The translations under genes were made by a program, and so were the position numbers. Below the pieces are notes generated by a model, which was not told the DNA's origin, made no database searches, and saw nothing but the letters and a program-made list of their open reading frames with translations. A DNA stretch of 18,483 bases from SIG440 sp045596485 (GTDB lineage: Bacteria; Bacillota; Clostridia; Monoglobales; Monoglobaceae). Shown piece by piece: positions 1-5,236 of the stretch. Where the stretch lies: contig JAZOCL010000056.1 in NCBI GenBank assembly GCA_045596485.1, positions 1 through 18,483 on the forward strand, written 5' to 3'. How positions within the stretch are numbered: position 1 is the first letter of the stretch; the number at the start of each line of letters is the position of its first letter.

Positions 1-571
1 CTGCAACAAAATATATATCAAGAACAATGTTAATCACAGTTGCTATCAAAAGATATATCAAGGTTGAAACCGAGTCACCAAGACCGCGTATAATTCCGCT
101 CAGAATGTTATAATACGCAAGACCAGCAATACCCACGAGAGAAATCATAAGATAATCCGCACAGCCGTCAAGAATAGTTTCAGGAGTATTGAGCATCACA
201 AGAACCGGTCGTATAAGTGGTGTAGCAACCGTAATCAGCAAAACACAGGCAATAGCTGTCACCGTAATACAGTTTCCGATTGTATAGGAAAGGCTCTCAC
301 GGTTTCGGGCACCGAAATATTGCGAAACCATTATTCCCGCACCTGCTGAAATTCCGATAAAAAGAACAAGCAGAAGATTGAGAATCGGTCCTGCGCTTCC
401 AACAGCCGCAAGGGCGTTGTCACCTATATATTTTCCTACAACAATGCTGTCAACAGTATTATAAAGCTGCTGTGCAATGTTTCCGATAAGCATTGGAAGG
501 GTAAAGGAAACAATACATTTCCACGGAGTGCCCTTCGTCATATCCGTTGGAGCAAAAAGTTCTTTTATCAC
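1..571 (-). CDS. MATE-family multidrug/Na+ antiporter, N-terminal part only (runs off the left edge)
   Basis: About 190 N-terminal residues are present; the 3' end lies outside the window. The translation has the MATE hallmarks of a short cytosolic start, a first membrane helix with P-M-L-I-G-N-I-A-Q-Q-L-Y-N-T-V-D-S, the turn V-G-K-Y-I-G and a second segment L-A-A-V-G-S-A-G-P-I. Known MATE proteins have about 450 residues and 12 helices and export cationic drugs or metabolites using Na+ or H+ gradients. The start is GTG at 571-569, the first usable codon after an in-frame TAA, preceded at about 7 nt by an AGAGGT ribosome binding site that overlaps the stop of the 45-codon gene upstream. It is the last visible member of the acyltransferase-fold/acyl-CoA synthetase gene set. 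The substrate cannot be predicted. Family assignment is firm from sequence pattern. Confidence 0.85.
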   Translation of the reverse strand, partial: MIKELFAPTDMTKGTPWKCIVSFTLPMLIGNIAQQLYNTVDSIVVGKYIGDNALAAVGSAGPILNLLLVLFIGISAGAGIMVSQYFGARNRESLSYTIGNCITVTAIACVLLITVATPLIRPVLVMLNTPETILDGCADYLMISLVGIAGLAYYNILSGIIRGLGDSVSTLIYLLIATVINIVLDIYFVA

Positions 572-584
572 AGTAATTTACCTC

Positions 585-722
585 TTACCTTGAAAGTATT
601 CCGATTAACCAGCCTGTAGCAGCACAAACAACAACAAATATAACAAGCTGTATCACAAACAAAACAACATCCTTCTCTGCAATTCTGAATGGGGTTGGCC
701 AAATTCTTCTTAACAAATCCAT
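585..722 (-). CDS. small 45-residue single-pass membrane protein
   Basis: This ORF is too short for usual gene callers. It starts at ATG 722-720, has a strong AGGAGG site at 736-731 with 8 nt spacing, and ends in TAA at 587-585. The protein has a basic, proline-containing head (M-D-L-L-R-R-I-W-P-T-P-F-R), then about 25 very hydrophobic residues (19-43) forming one membrane helix, and a short S-R tail. It is 27 nt downstream of the acyl-CoA synthetase and 13 nt upstream of the MATE start, so it should be translated within the same transcript. I recognise no named family; it resembles the short hydrophobic proteins often left as hypothetical in Clostridia. An ATG four bases upstream opens a different frame (52 codons, nine cysteines), but its spacing to the ribosome site is only 4 nt. 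The hydrophobic pattern favours the frame given here. Confidence 0.6.
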   Translation of the reverse strand: MDLLRRIWPTPFRIAEKDVVLFVIQLVIFVVVCAATGWLIGILSR

Positions 723-749
723 TCATCTTGCCTCCTGTAAAAACAACTC

Positions 750-2459
750 TTATTTAACAAGCATCTTTTCTTCTTCCTCGCGTTCAAGCTCACGATACGC
801 AATCTTTCCTACCAAGGTTTTTGGCAGGCTGTCACGGTATTCGTATTCTCTTGGAAGAGCATATTTTGCAATATTCTTTTCACAATGAGCCTTGATTGAT
901 TCCTTGATTTCATCGGTGGGGGAAAACCCAGGCTTCAGAACAATGAACGCCTTCACCCTTTGCATTCTTACTTCATCCTTAACACCAATAACCGTGCTGA
1001 ACTGAACAGCCTCGTGGAAGTCAATTATATTTTCGATCTGCGACGGATATACGTTGTAACCGTTGGTTATAATCATTCTTTTGAGTCTTTGAACAAAATA
1101 AATGAATCCATCCCCGTCCATATAACCCAAATCACCTGTGTGGAGATAAGTCTCACCGTCATCGTGAACACGAAGAGTCTGGCTGGTTTCCCTGGGATTG
1201 TTGATATATCCCTTCATAAGTGTGGGACCGGAAATACAAATTTCGCCCATCTGACCGATGGGAACCTCTTCGTTTGTACTGGGGGTTACAATCTTATAGT
1301 ATGTATCAGGAAAGGGAATTCCAATACTTCCTTCACGGTAGTAGTCGATTGGAGTGAGACAGCTTGCGGTCACACATTCGGTCATACCGTAGCCCTCTCG
1401 CACCTGAATATTTGCTCCGCCTGCCTTCAGAAATGCATCTATCTTCTTCTTAAGCTCAATCGAGAGTGAGTCACCGCCGCTGAACATACCCTTGAGGCAC
1501 GAAAGGTCAGCCTTTTTCATTTCTTCGTTCCGCATTAGTGCATCGAACAAGGTAGGCACACCTGCCATATAGCTCGGTCTGTGCTTTTTGAACAGGCCTG
1601 GGAATTCAGCAGGATTGATTCTGGGAATGAGAACACACTTTCCGCCGTATGCGAGAATTGTGTGAATTCCGACACCAAGCCCAAAGCCGTGGAATACAGG
1701 CATTACAGAAAGCATTGTATCTCCCGCCTCAAAACACTGTGAAGCAGTTGCGGTCTGAATCGCGAGAGCATTGAAATTCAGATTTGTGAGCAGAATTCCC
1801 TTCGAAGTTCCTGTTGTGCCGCCGCTAAAAAGGATAACTGCATCGTCCTCGCCCTTACCGACAACTTCAACCTCGCCACTACATTCCTTTGACCTTTCGA
1901 GAAAATCGTTCCATGGGAGCACCCAAGAATCCTTCACAACCTTAGGCTCATGACCGATAAACTTGTAGGCAAAGCCCTTAATGGGCGGAAGCGCCTCTTC
2001 AATTTTTGTTACAATCACCTTTTCAACCTGAGTCTTGCCTTTTATTGCTTCAAACTTGTCATAGAACTGACTCAAAGTTATTGCAATTCTGCTGTTTGCT
2101 TCGTTGAGATAAAACATTATCTCAGTTTCTGCCGACAAAGGATGAACCATACTTGCAATTGCCCCGATTTTGTTTATTGCATAAAACATAATCACAGCCT
2201 GGGGAACATTTGGAAGGCAAATTGTTACCGCATCGCCCTTCTTAACGCCTTGCACAGCAAGAGCCTTTGCGCAATTGTCAACCTCTTCAATAAACTTTTT
2301 GTAGGAAACCGCTTTGCCCATAAAATCATACGCAATATAGTCATCGTATTTCACGGCAGCATTTTTTACAAGAGTATACAAAGAAATATCAGGATATTCC
2401 AGTGTATGCGGTATATCCCCGTAAAATTTAAACCATCTAGCCTCAGAATTCAAAATCAA
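750..2459 (-). CDS. long-chain acyl-CoA synthetase (AMP-forming, FadD-like)
   Basis: A 569-residue ANL-superfamily adenylating enzyme. These enzymes activate a carboxylate with ATP to an acyl-AMP and transfer it to CoA. Visible motifs in order: the phosphate loop F-S-G-G-T-T-G-T-S-K-G (211-221), the adenine motif Y-G-M-T-E (357-361), T-G-D-L-G (441-445), the hinge region around Q-R-L-K-R-M-I (457-463) followed by N-G-Y-N-V-Y-P, and the C-terminal catalytic lysine in L-P-K-T-L-V-G-K (K552). Full family length. There is no ATG until codon 47, so the start must be TTG, at 2459 or at 2453. A GGGGAGG site at 2469-2463 gives better spacing (9 nt) to 2453. That site lies inside the end of the upstream gene, which overlaps by up to 17 nt, so translation is probably coupled. 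The substrate is unknown; fatty or aromatic acids are possible. Confidence 0.92.
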   Translation of the reverse strand: MILNSEARWFKFYGDIPHTLEYPDISLYTLVKNAAVKYDDYIAYDFMGKAVSYKKFIEEVDNCAKALAVQGVKKGDAVTICLPNVPQAVIMFYAINKIGAIASMVHPLSAETEIMFYLNEANSRIAITLSQFYDKFEAIKGKTQVEKVIVTKIEEALPPIKGFAYKFIGHEPKVVKDSWVLPWNDFLERSKECSGEVEVVGKGEDDAVILFSGGTTGTSKGILLTNLNFNALAIQTATASQCFEAGDTMLSVMPVFHGFGLGVGIHTILAYGGKCVLIPRINPAEFPGLFKKHRPSYMAGVPTLFDALMRNEEMKKADLSCLKGMFSGGDSLSIELKKKIDAFLKAGGANIQVREGYGMTECVTASCLTPIDYYREGSIGIPFPDTYYKIVTPSTNEEVPIGQMGEICISGPTLMKGYINNPRETSQTLRVHDDGETYLHTGDLGYMDGDGFIYFVQRLKRMIITNGYNVYPSQIENIIDFHEAVQFSTVIGVKDEVRMQRVKAFIVLKPGFSPTDEIKESIKAHCEKNIAKYALPREYEYRDSLPKTLVGKIAYRELEREEEEKMLVK

Positions 2460-3309
2460 TTTCCTCCCCTAATGTTTTGTCAAGCAACTCAGGATTTTTG
2501 AACAGATGCTTCACCAGCTTGAGCGACCTTGCAAAATAAAAACCGTCTGCAATTCGCTCATCAAGAGTAACACCGATGTTTACAATATCTCTCACAGATT
2601 GATCATTGTTTTCGTCAAGGACAATTTCCTTGTGAATTTCACCGATTGTGATTACGATTCCGTTTGTTCCAAAATTATTAAGATGATGATAAACCGCGTC
2701 ACACTTTATGCTTCCCAGATTTGAAAGCAAAACCGTGACATAATTTGTATCCACGCTGCTGAAGGCCTTTGGCATCAAGCCGTGACTGTCTGCAAAACGC
2801 ATAAAAGCCATAAAAATATTCATTATGAATTTGGGCAGCTTTTTGACAATATTGAGAATATCGTCAACCTGCATTCCCTTGTCCTCGCTCTTTGCCTCAG
2901 CAACCTTGGGCGCAAGACGGTCGGTTATTGCACAAACATTTTCGCTATCCTTTGGATGATATATCATCAAGGTTTCTTCAGCGTGGTCGGTGAACTTCTT
3001 TTTCACCGTAAAGCCCATTGAAATTTCATTGCGCATATAATACCGCTTGCCTGAAATATAGCGGTTCAAAAGCGGTCGCATTTTTATTGTTCTTGCAACA
3101 GCAGCAATCACGCAATGGAAAAGCGTCACCTTTCGCTCACCTGTTGCATTTTTTTCTTTTATATACGTAAGAAGGTCTGTTACATCCAGTTTTTCATTGA
3201 TATATACTTCTGCATCTGTTCTTTTGGGCATAAGATATGCCATATAAAAATGCAGTCCGTCAATATCACGAACCAGGTATGCATCGTATCTGTCTCCCCA
3301 TTTTCTCAC
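2443..3309 (-). CDS. E2/chloramphenicol-acetyltransferase-fold protein lacking the catalytic His
   Basis: A 288-residue protein whose C-terminal half follows the catalytic domain of 2-oxoacid dehydrogenase E2 acyltransferases. S-N-L-G-S (196-200) matches the E2 S-N-L-G-M-F-G strand, G-I-V-I-T-I-G-E-I (217-225) matches the strand before the catalytic loop, and L-D-E-R-I-A-D-G (249-256) sits where E2 enzymes carry D-H-R-x-x-D-G. The His of that motif, which acts as general base in known E2 and CAT enzymes, is Glu251 here. No lipoyl or peripheral-subunit-binding domain precedes it, and no E1 or E3 gene is nearby, so a dehydrogenase-complex role is unlikely. The start is GTG at 3309, 7 nt after AGGAG. 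The stop overlaps the start of the acyl-CoA synthetase. It may be an acyl-binding or unconventional acyl-transfer partner of that enzyme; this is inference. Confidence 0.75.
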   Translation of the reverse strand: MRKWGDRYDAYLVRDIDGLHFYMAYLMPKRTDAEVYINEKLDVTDLLTYIKEKNATGERKVTLFHCVIAAVARTIKMRPLLNRYISGKRYYMRNEISMGFTVKKKFTDHAEETLMIYHPKDSENVCAITDRLAPKVAEAKSEDKGMQVDDILNIVKKLPKFIMNIFMAFMRFADSHGLMPKAFSSVDTNYVTVLLSNLGSIKCDAVYHHLNNFGTNGIVITIGEIHKEIVLDENNDQSVRDIVNIGVTLDERIADGFYFARSLKLVKHLFKNPELLDKTLGEEIDFEF

Positions 3310-3336
3310 CGAATCACTCCTTTGGGAATATAATAT

Positions 3337-3440
3337 AACGAGTGTCCTTTGTCGAAATAGCGTTTTTACGCTATTTCATAACAGCAAATACTTTGCTGTT
3401 GTGAAAATTATTTTGTAAAATAATTTTCCAGGACCTCGTT
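3337..3440. repeat. cloverleaf A: four-way junction of one closing stem and three hairpins
   Basis: The closing stem pairs 3337-3342 and 3344-3348 with 3435-3440 and 3430-3434, 11 bp with T3343 bulged. Inside are three perfect hairpins: 3354-3363/3368-3377 (10 bp, loop of four T), 3380-3388/3392-3400 (9 bp, 3-nt loop) and 3403-3414/3417-3428 (up to 12 bp, loop 2-4 nt). Only a few bases are left unpaired. It can form in RNA from either strand or as a cruciform in DNA. Confidence 0.75.
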
Positions 3441-3442
3441 GC

Positions 3443-3540
3443 AACGGAATCTGTGTAAATTTGTAAAACAAATTTACAAACAAAGCTATGCTTTGAACGA
3501 AAAACAATGATACATCATTGTTTTTCTACAGATATCCGTT
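3443..3540. repeat. cloverleaf B: second four-way junction, same architecture as A
   Basis: The closing stem pairs 3443-3448 and 3449-3454 with 3535-3540 and 3528-3533, 12 bp with A3534 bulged. Three perfect hairpins are inside: 3455-3464/3468-3477 (10 bp), 3481-3486/3490-3495 (6 bp) and 3499-3511/3514-3526 (13 bp). The arm sequences differ from those of unit A while the layout is the same, including a single bulge in the closing stem. Confidence 0.75.
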
Positions 3541-3569
3541 ATTATATCTATTTTAACACATATCTTTAA
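3541..3569 (-). promoter_or_regulatory. candidate promoter for the E2-like/acyl-CoA synthetase gene set
   Basis: A perfect -10 TATAAT lies at 3546-3541 on the minus strand. The hexamer 17 bp upstream is only TTAAAG (3569-3564), so the -35 is weak. If used, the transcript would start near 3535, inside the closing stem of cloverleaf B, and carry both cloverleafs as a leader of about 225 nt. No better candidate lies closer to the GTG at 3309. Confidence 0.35.
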
Positions 3570-3624
3570 ATAATGCAAATAAATACGAAAAAAAGATTTT
3601 TATATTGCAAAACGTCGTTTTCTA

Positions 3625-3653
3625 TTGATTTTCTTTACAAATAATAGTACAAT
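3625..3653 (+). promoter_or_regulatory. sigma-A promoter of the DMT transporter gene
   Basis: TTGATT (3625-3630), 17-bp spacer, TACAAT (3648-3653). Transcription would start near 3660, leaving a leader of about 27 nt that carries a GTGAGGT ribosome site before ATG 3687. Confidence 0.7.
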
Positions 3654-3686
3654 CTTATAGGTTAGATTTTTTGTGAGGTAAGTATT

Positions 3687-4538
3687 ATGGAAAATCTTTG
3701 GATTTTATTTGTAGCTGCATACGGACTTTTAAAGGGAACACGTGAGGGAATGAAAAAAGCTGCTCTCAAAAAAAGCAACTCAAATGAAATATTGTTCTTT
3801 TATACACTAACAGGACTTATTCTCACCCTTCCTTTTTCAAAAGCAGCATTCTCCTTGGATGTAATATATATCTTTTATGCTTTTTTGAAGGCCGCTGTTT
3901 GTTGCACCGCTTGGTTTTTTGCTTTTGCAGCACTAAAGCATATGTCAGTAAGTCTTTACGGAATAATGGATCTTTCAAGAATGGTTTTTTCAACACTTCT
4001 GGGAGTTTTTGTTCTGGGCGAAAGCTTCACAGGGTCTAAAGCCACAGGTGTCGCTTTGGTTATTACGGGACTTATTTTAGTTAATCTGAAAAAAAATACA
4101 ACTTCAAAAGGATTGACGCTTCCCGTTCTTGCAGCAGCCCTTTTAAACTGTCTTTTCAACGCAATTTCTGGAACTATGGACAAGGTTCTTATGCAGCATA
4201 TGGAATCCTCGCAGCTTCAGTTTTGGTTTATGCTGTTTATGACGATTATCTACGGTACGGTTTTGCTTATACGCAAAGAAAAAATTTCTTTAAAAAGCAT
4301 CAGAACAAACTTTTGGATACCTCTTATGAGCTTGTCTTTGGTTGTTGGGGACAGACTCCTTTTTGAAGCAAACGCACATTCCGAAAGCGAGGTTACTCTT
4401 ATGACGGTTATAAAGCAGTCGTCTGTAATTGTCACCGTCCTCACCGGCTGGCTGGTATTCAAAGAAAAGCATATTCTCTACAAGCTGATGTGTACACTTA
4501 TTGTTCTGTCCGGAATTATGATTGCGGTTCTGCTGTAA
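3687..4538 (+). CDS. DMT-superfamily (EamA-type) transporter
   Basis: A 283-residue, very hydrophobic protein with about ten predicted membrane helices arranged as two EamA repeats, roughly residues 3-132 and 143-281. The first repeat ends with the family-typical L-K-H-M-S-V-S, then helices with V-L-G-E-S-F and V-I-T-G-L-I-L-V, followed by a basic linker (N-L-K-K-N). The second repeat ends with V-F-K-E-K and a last helix S-G-I-M-I-A-V-L-L. DMT proteins move small metabolites such as amino acids, sugars or nucleobases; the substrate here cannot be told. It is monocistronic: its own promoter is upstream, and the next plus-strand gene has a separate promoter. ATG at 3687 follows GAGGT at good spacing. 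No convincing terminator is visible right after the stop. Confidence 0.9.
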   Translation: MENLWILFVAAYGLLKGTREGMKKAALKKSNSNEILFFYTLTGLILTLPFSKAAFSLDVIYIFYAFLKAAVCCTAWFFAFAALKHMSVSLYGIMDLSRMVFSTLLGVFVLGESFTGSKATGVALVITGLILVNLKKNTTSKGLTLPVLAAALLNCLFNAISGTMDKVLMQHMESSQLQFWFMLFMTIIYGTVLLIRKEKISLKSIRTNFWIPLMSLSLVVGDRLLFEANAHSESEVTLMTVIKQSSVIVTVLTGWLVFKEKHILYKLMCTLIVLSGIMIAVLL

Positions 4539-4548
4539 TGGCTTCACA

Positions 4549-4604
4549 GCAATATTTCACACCACACAAGTGTATTTCATTTTCACCGCTGCAATATATT
4601 TCAA
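4549..4604. repeat. spaced ATTTCA motifs downstream of the DMT gene
   Basis: Between the DMT stop and the next promoter, the short motif ATTTCA/TTTCAC recurs at 4554-4560, 4574-4580, 4580-4586 and 4597-4602. A-G-C-A-A-T-A-T and T-G-C-A-A-T-A-T copies occur at 4548-4555 and 4590-4597. It looks like a degenerate short intergenic repeat. Function is not evident. Confidence 0.3.
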
Positions 4605-4625
4605 TAATTTTATTTTATAAACTCA

Positions 4626-4654
4626 TTGAAAATGCGATTTGTTTTTGATATAAT
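4626..4654 (+). promoter_or_regulatory. near-consensus sigma-A promoter upstream of the alcohol dehydrogenase remnant
   Basis: TTGAAA (4626-4631), 17-bp spacer, TATAAT (4649-4654). Only about 15 bp separate the -10 from the first recognisable dehydrogenase codon, so the original leader and 5' coding part have been lost while the promoter survived. Confidence 0.75.
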
Positions 4655-4668
4655 AATGATACAGTTTA

Positions 4669-4848
4669 GGTGCATCCTTCCATATGCCTCACGGACCTGC
4701 AAACGCAATGCTTTTGCCTCATATCATTGAATATAACAGCGAAATCGACAAATATTCACGCCTTAAAACCGACTATCTTTATGATGAAGGAAATGGAAGA
4801 ACCCCTACCTTGAAAGATATTGAGATGATTTATACGCAGCTATGGTAA
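4669..4848 (+). pseudogene. iron-containing alcohol dehydrogenase remnant (59 codons left)
   Basis: One open frame from 4669 to the TAA at 4846-4848, preceded by an in-frame TGA at 4657-4659. It begins G-A-S-F-H-M-P-H-G-P-A-N-A-M-L-L-P-H, the metal-binding helix motif of group III Fe-ADHs (x-H-G-x-x-N-A-x-L-L-P-x-V), and continues I-I-E-Y-N-S-E-I-D-K-Y-S. It then jumps to N-G-R-T-P-T-L-K-D-I-E-M-I-Y-T-Q-L-W, which fits the usual C-terminus (N-P-R-x-P-T-x-x-x-I-x-x-I-Y). A whole enzyme has about 380 residues. The nucleotide-binding N-terminal domain and most of the C-terminal domain are therefore missing, by at least two deletions. The flanking promoter and terminator are intact, so it may still be transcribed. 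A 54-codon peptide from ATG 4684 is possible but has no well-placed ribosome site. Confidence 0.75.
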
Positions 4849-4859
4849 AACAAACACCC

Positions 4860-4887
4860 AAAAGCCACCCATTGAGGTGGCTTTTTT
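4860..4887 (+). terminator. rho-independent terminator of the alcohol dehydrogenase remnant
   Basis: A 10-bp stem pairs 4860-4869 with 4876-4885 around a 6-nt loop, and the T-run is 4882-4887. It starts 11 nt after the pseudogene stop. Confidence 0.85.
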
Positions 4888-4969
4888 ACGCACTTCTCTC
4901 ATAATGCTATTTACTCTTGCAGACAACAAAACAATGTAGAACAGAATATTCTCTTTTATCAATTCACTG

Positions 4970-5063
4970 GAAACGACAATTTTTAGTGAAAAGTGAAGAG
5001 AGAAGAGTGAAAAGATAAAAGTACAAAAAGAAACGACAATCTTCTTGCGAAAATTGTCGTTTC
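4970..5063. repeat. inverted-repeat-bounded island with a 7-bp purine tandem repeat
   Basis: A 14-bp arm G-A-A-A-C-G-A-C-A-A-T-T-T-T at 4970-4983 is exactly inverted at 5050-5063, and an 11-bp direct copy of its start lies at 5030-5040. Between them, 4985-5019 is five units of a 7-bp purine-rich repeat: AGTGAAA, AGTGAAG, AGAGAAG, AGTGAAA, AGATAAA. There is no coding potential. The island abuts the tRNA 3' end, a common integration point for small repeats. The flanking stretch 4888-4969 shows nothing recognisable. Confidence 0.6.
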
Positions 5064-5068
5064 TTTTT
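5025..5068 (-). terminator. terminator hairpin directly after the tRNA gene
   Basis: On the minus strand the last A of the encoded CCA (5068) starts a perfect 16-bp stem, 5053-5068 with 5025-5040, with a 12-nt loop. The 3' arm itself ends in a run of T. The 3' arm's complement also exists at 4970-4983, so a longer-range alternative pairing is possible. Confidence 0.7.
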
Positions 5069-5144
5069 GGTGGATCTTCAGGGACTCGAACCCCGGACCG
5101 ACCGGTTATGAGCCGGTTGCTCTAACCAACTGAGCTAAAGATCC
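5068..5144 (-). tRNA. tRNA with CAU anticodon (elongator Met, or Ile2 after lysidine modification)
   Basis: A complete cloverleaf: 7-bp acceptor stem GGATCTT/AAGATCC, D-arm AGCTCAGTTGGTTAGAGC, anticodon stem ACCGG/CCGGT around the loop CTCATAA (anticodon CAT at 5110-5108), T-arm with GTTCGAGT, discriminator A and an encoded CCA ending at 5068. The length is 77 nt with CCA. Initiator tRNA is excluded because position 1 pairs normally and the anticodon stem lacks the three G-C pairs. CAU can be read as elongator Met, or as Ile if C34 is converted to lysidine by TilS. The sequence alone does not settle this. It has its own promoter and terminator. Confidence 0.95.
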
Positions 5145-5167
5145 GTATTTCAATTGCAACACGAAAT

Positions 5168-5196
5168 ATTATACAGTAAAACTGCTTTCTTGTCAA
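5168..5196 (-). promoter_or_regulatory. perfect-consensus sigma-A promoter of the tRNA gene
   Basis: TTGACA (5196-5191), 17-bp spacer, TATAAT (5173-5168) on the minus strand. Transcription would start near 5161, giving a leader of about 16 nt before the tRNA. Confidence 0.9.
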
Positions 5197-5233
5197 GATA
5201 TATTAGATATATTTTTTCAAAAAAGCAGTTTTA
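5177..5233 (-). terminator. possible terminator of the SLH operon overlapping the tRNA promoter
   Basis: Twelve bases just after the SLH stop (5222-5233) are perfectly complementary to 5177-5188, which lie within the spacer of the tRNA promoter. The loop between is 33 nt and AT-rich, with two direct GATATATT copies. No long T-run follows the distal arm, so termination is uncertain; it may instead be a remnant palindrome. Confidence 0.35.
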
Positions 5234-5236
5234 TTC

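Larger units (their letters stand above)
3327..3550. repeat. composite palindromic intergenic element with imperfect terminal inverted repeats
   Basis: This fills most of the 377-bp gap between the divergent genes starting at 3309 (-) and 3687 (+). It consists almost entirely of nested palindromes, eight stems in all, arranged as two back-to-back units separated by two bases. Both outer ends read inward as A-T-A-T-A-A-T-A-(T)-A-A-C-G, giving imperfect terminal inverted repeats and an inward-facing TATAAT at each end (3329-3334 on plus, 3546-3541 on minus). The inner junction C-G-T-T-G-C-A-A-C-G is itself palindromic. There is no coding potential. It may be a MITE-like non-autonomous repeat or a structured leader RNA of the minus operon. 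No second copy is visible in this window. The rest of the gap (3551-3686) is AT-rich and holds the plus-strand promoter. Confidence 0.7.

Noticed and set aside
568..726. 52-codon cysteine-rich ORF (nine Cys) ending in a GTGA overlap with the MATE start
   Set aside because: It shares the ribosome site of the 45-codon membrane protein but with only 4-nt spacing. The cysteines arise from reading GTT/GCT-rich membrane codons one frame off. The hydrophobic frame is better supported.
960..2501. Plus-strand ORFs of 60-183 codons opposite the acyl-CoA synthetase
   Set aside because: They are antisense shadows of a clearly conserved enzyme, with no ribosome sites and no recognisable protein pattern.
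2443..3309. Subunit of a pyruvate or branched-chain dehydrogenase complex
   Set aside because: There is no lipoyl domain, no E1 or E3 gene nearby, and the catalytic His is replaced.
3337..3540. CRISPR array or tRNA pair as explanation for the cloverleaf structures
   Set aside because: The arms are not repeated at regular spacing, no spacers exist, and the hairpins lack tRNA D, anticodon and T-arm signatures.
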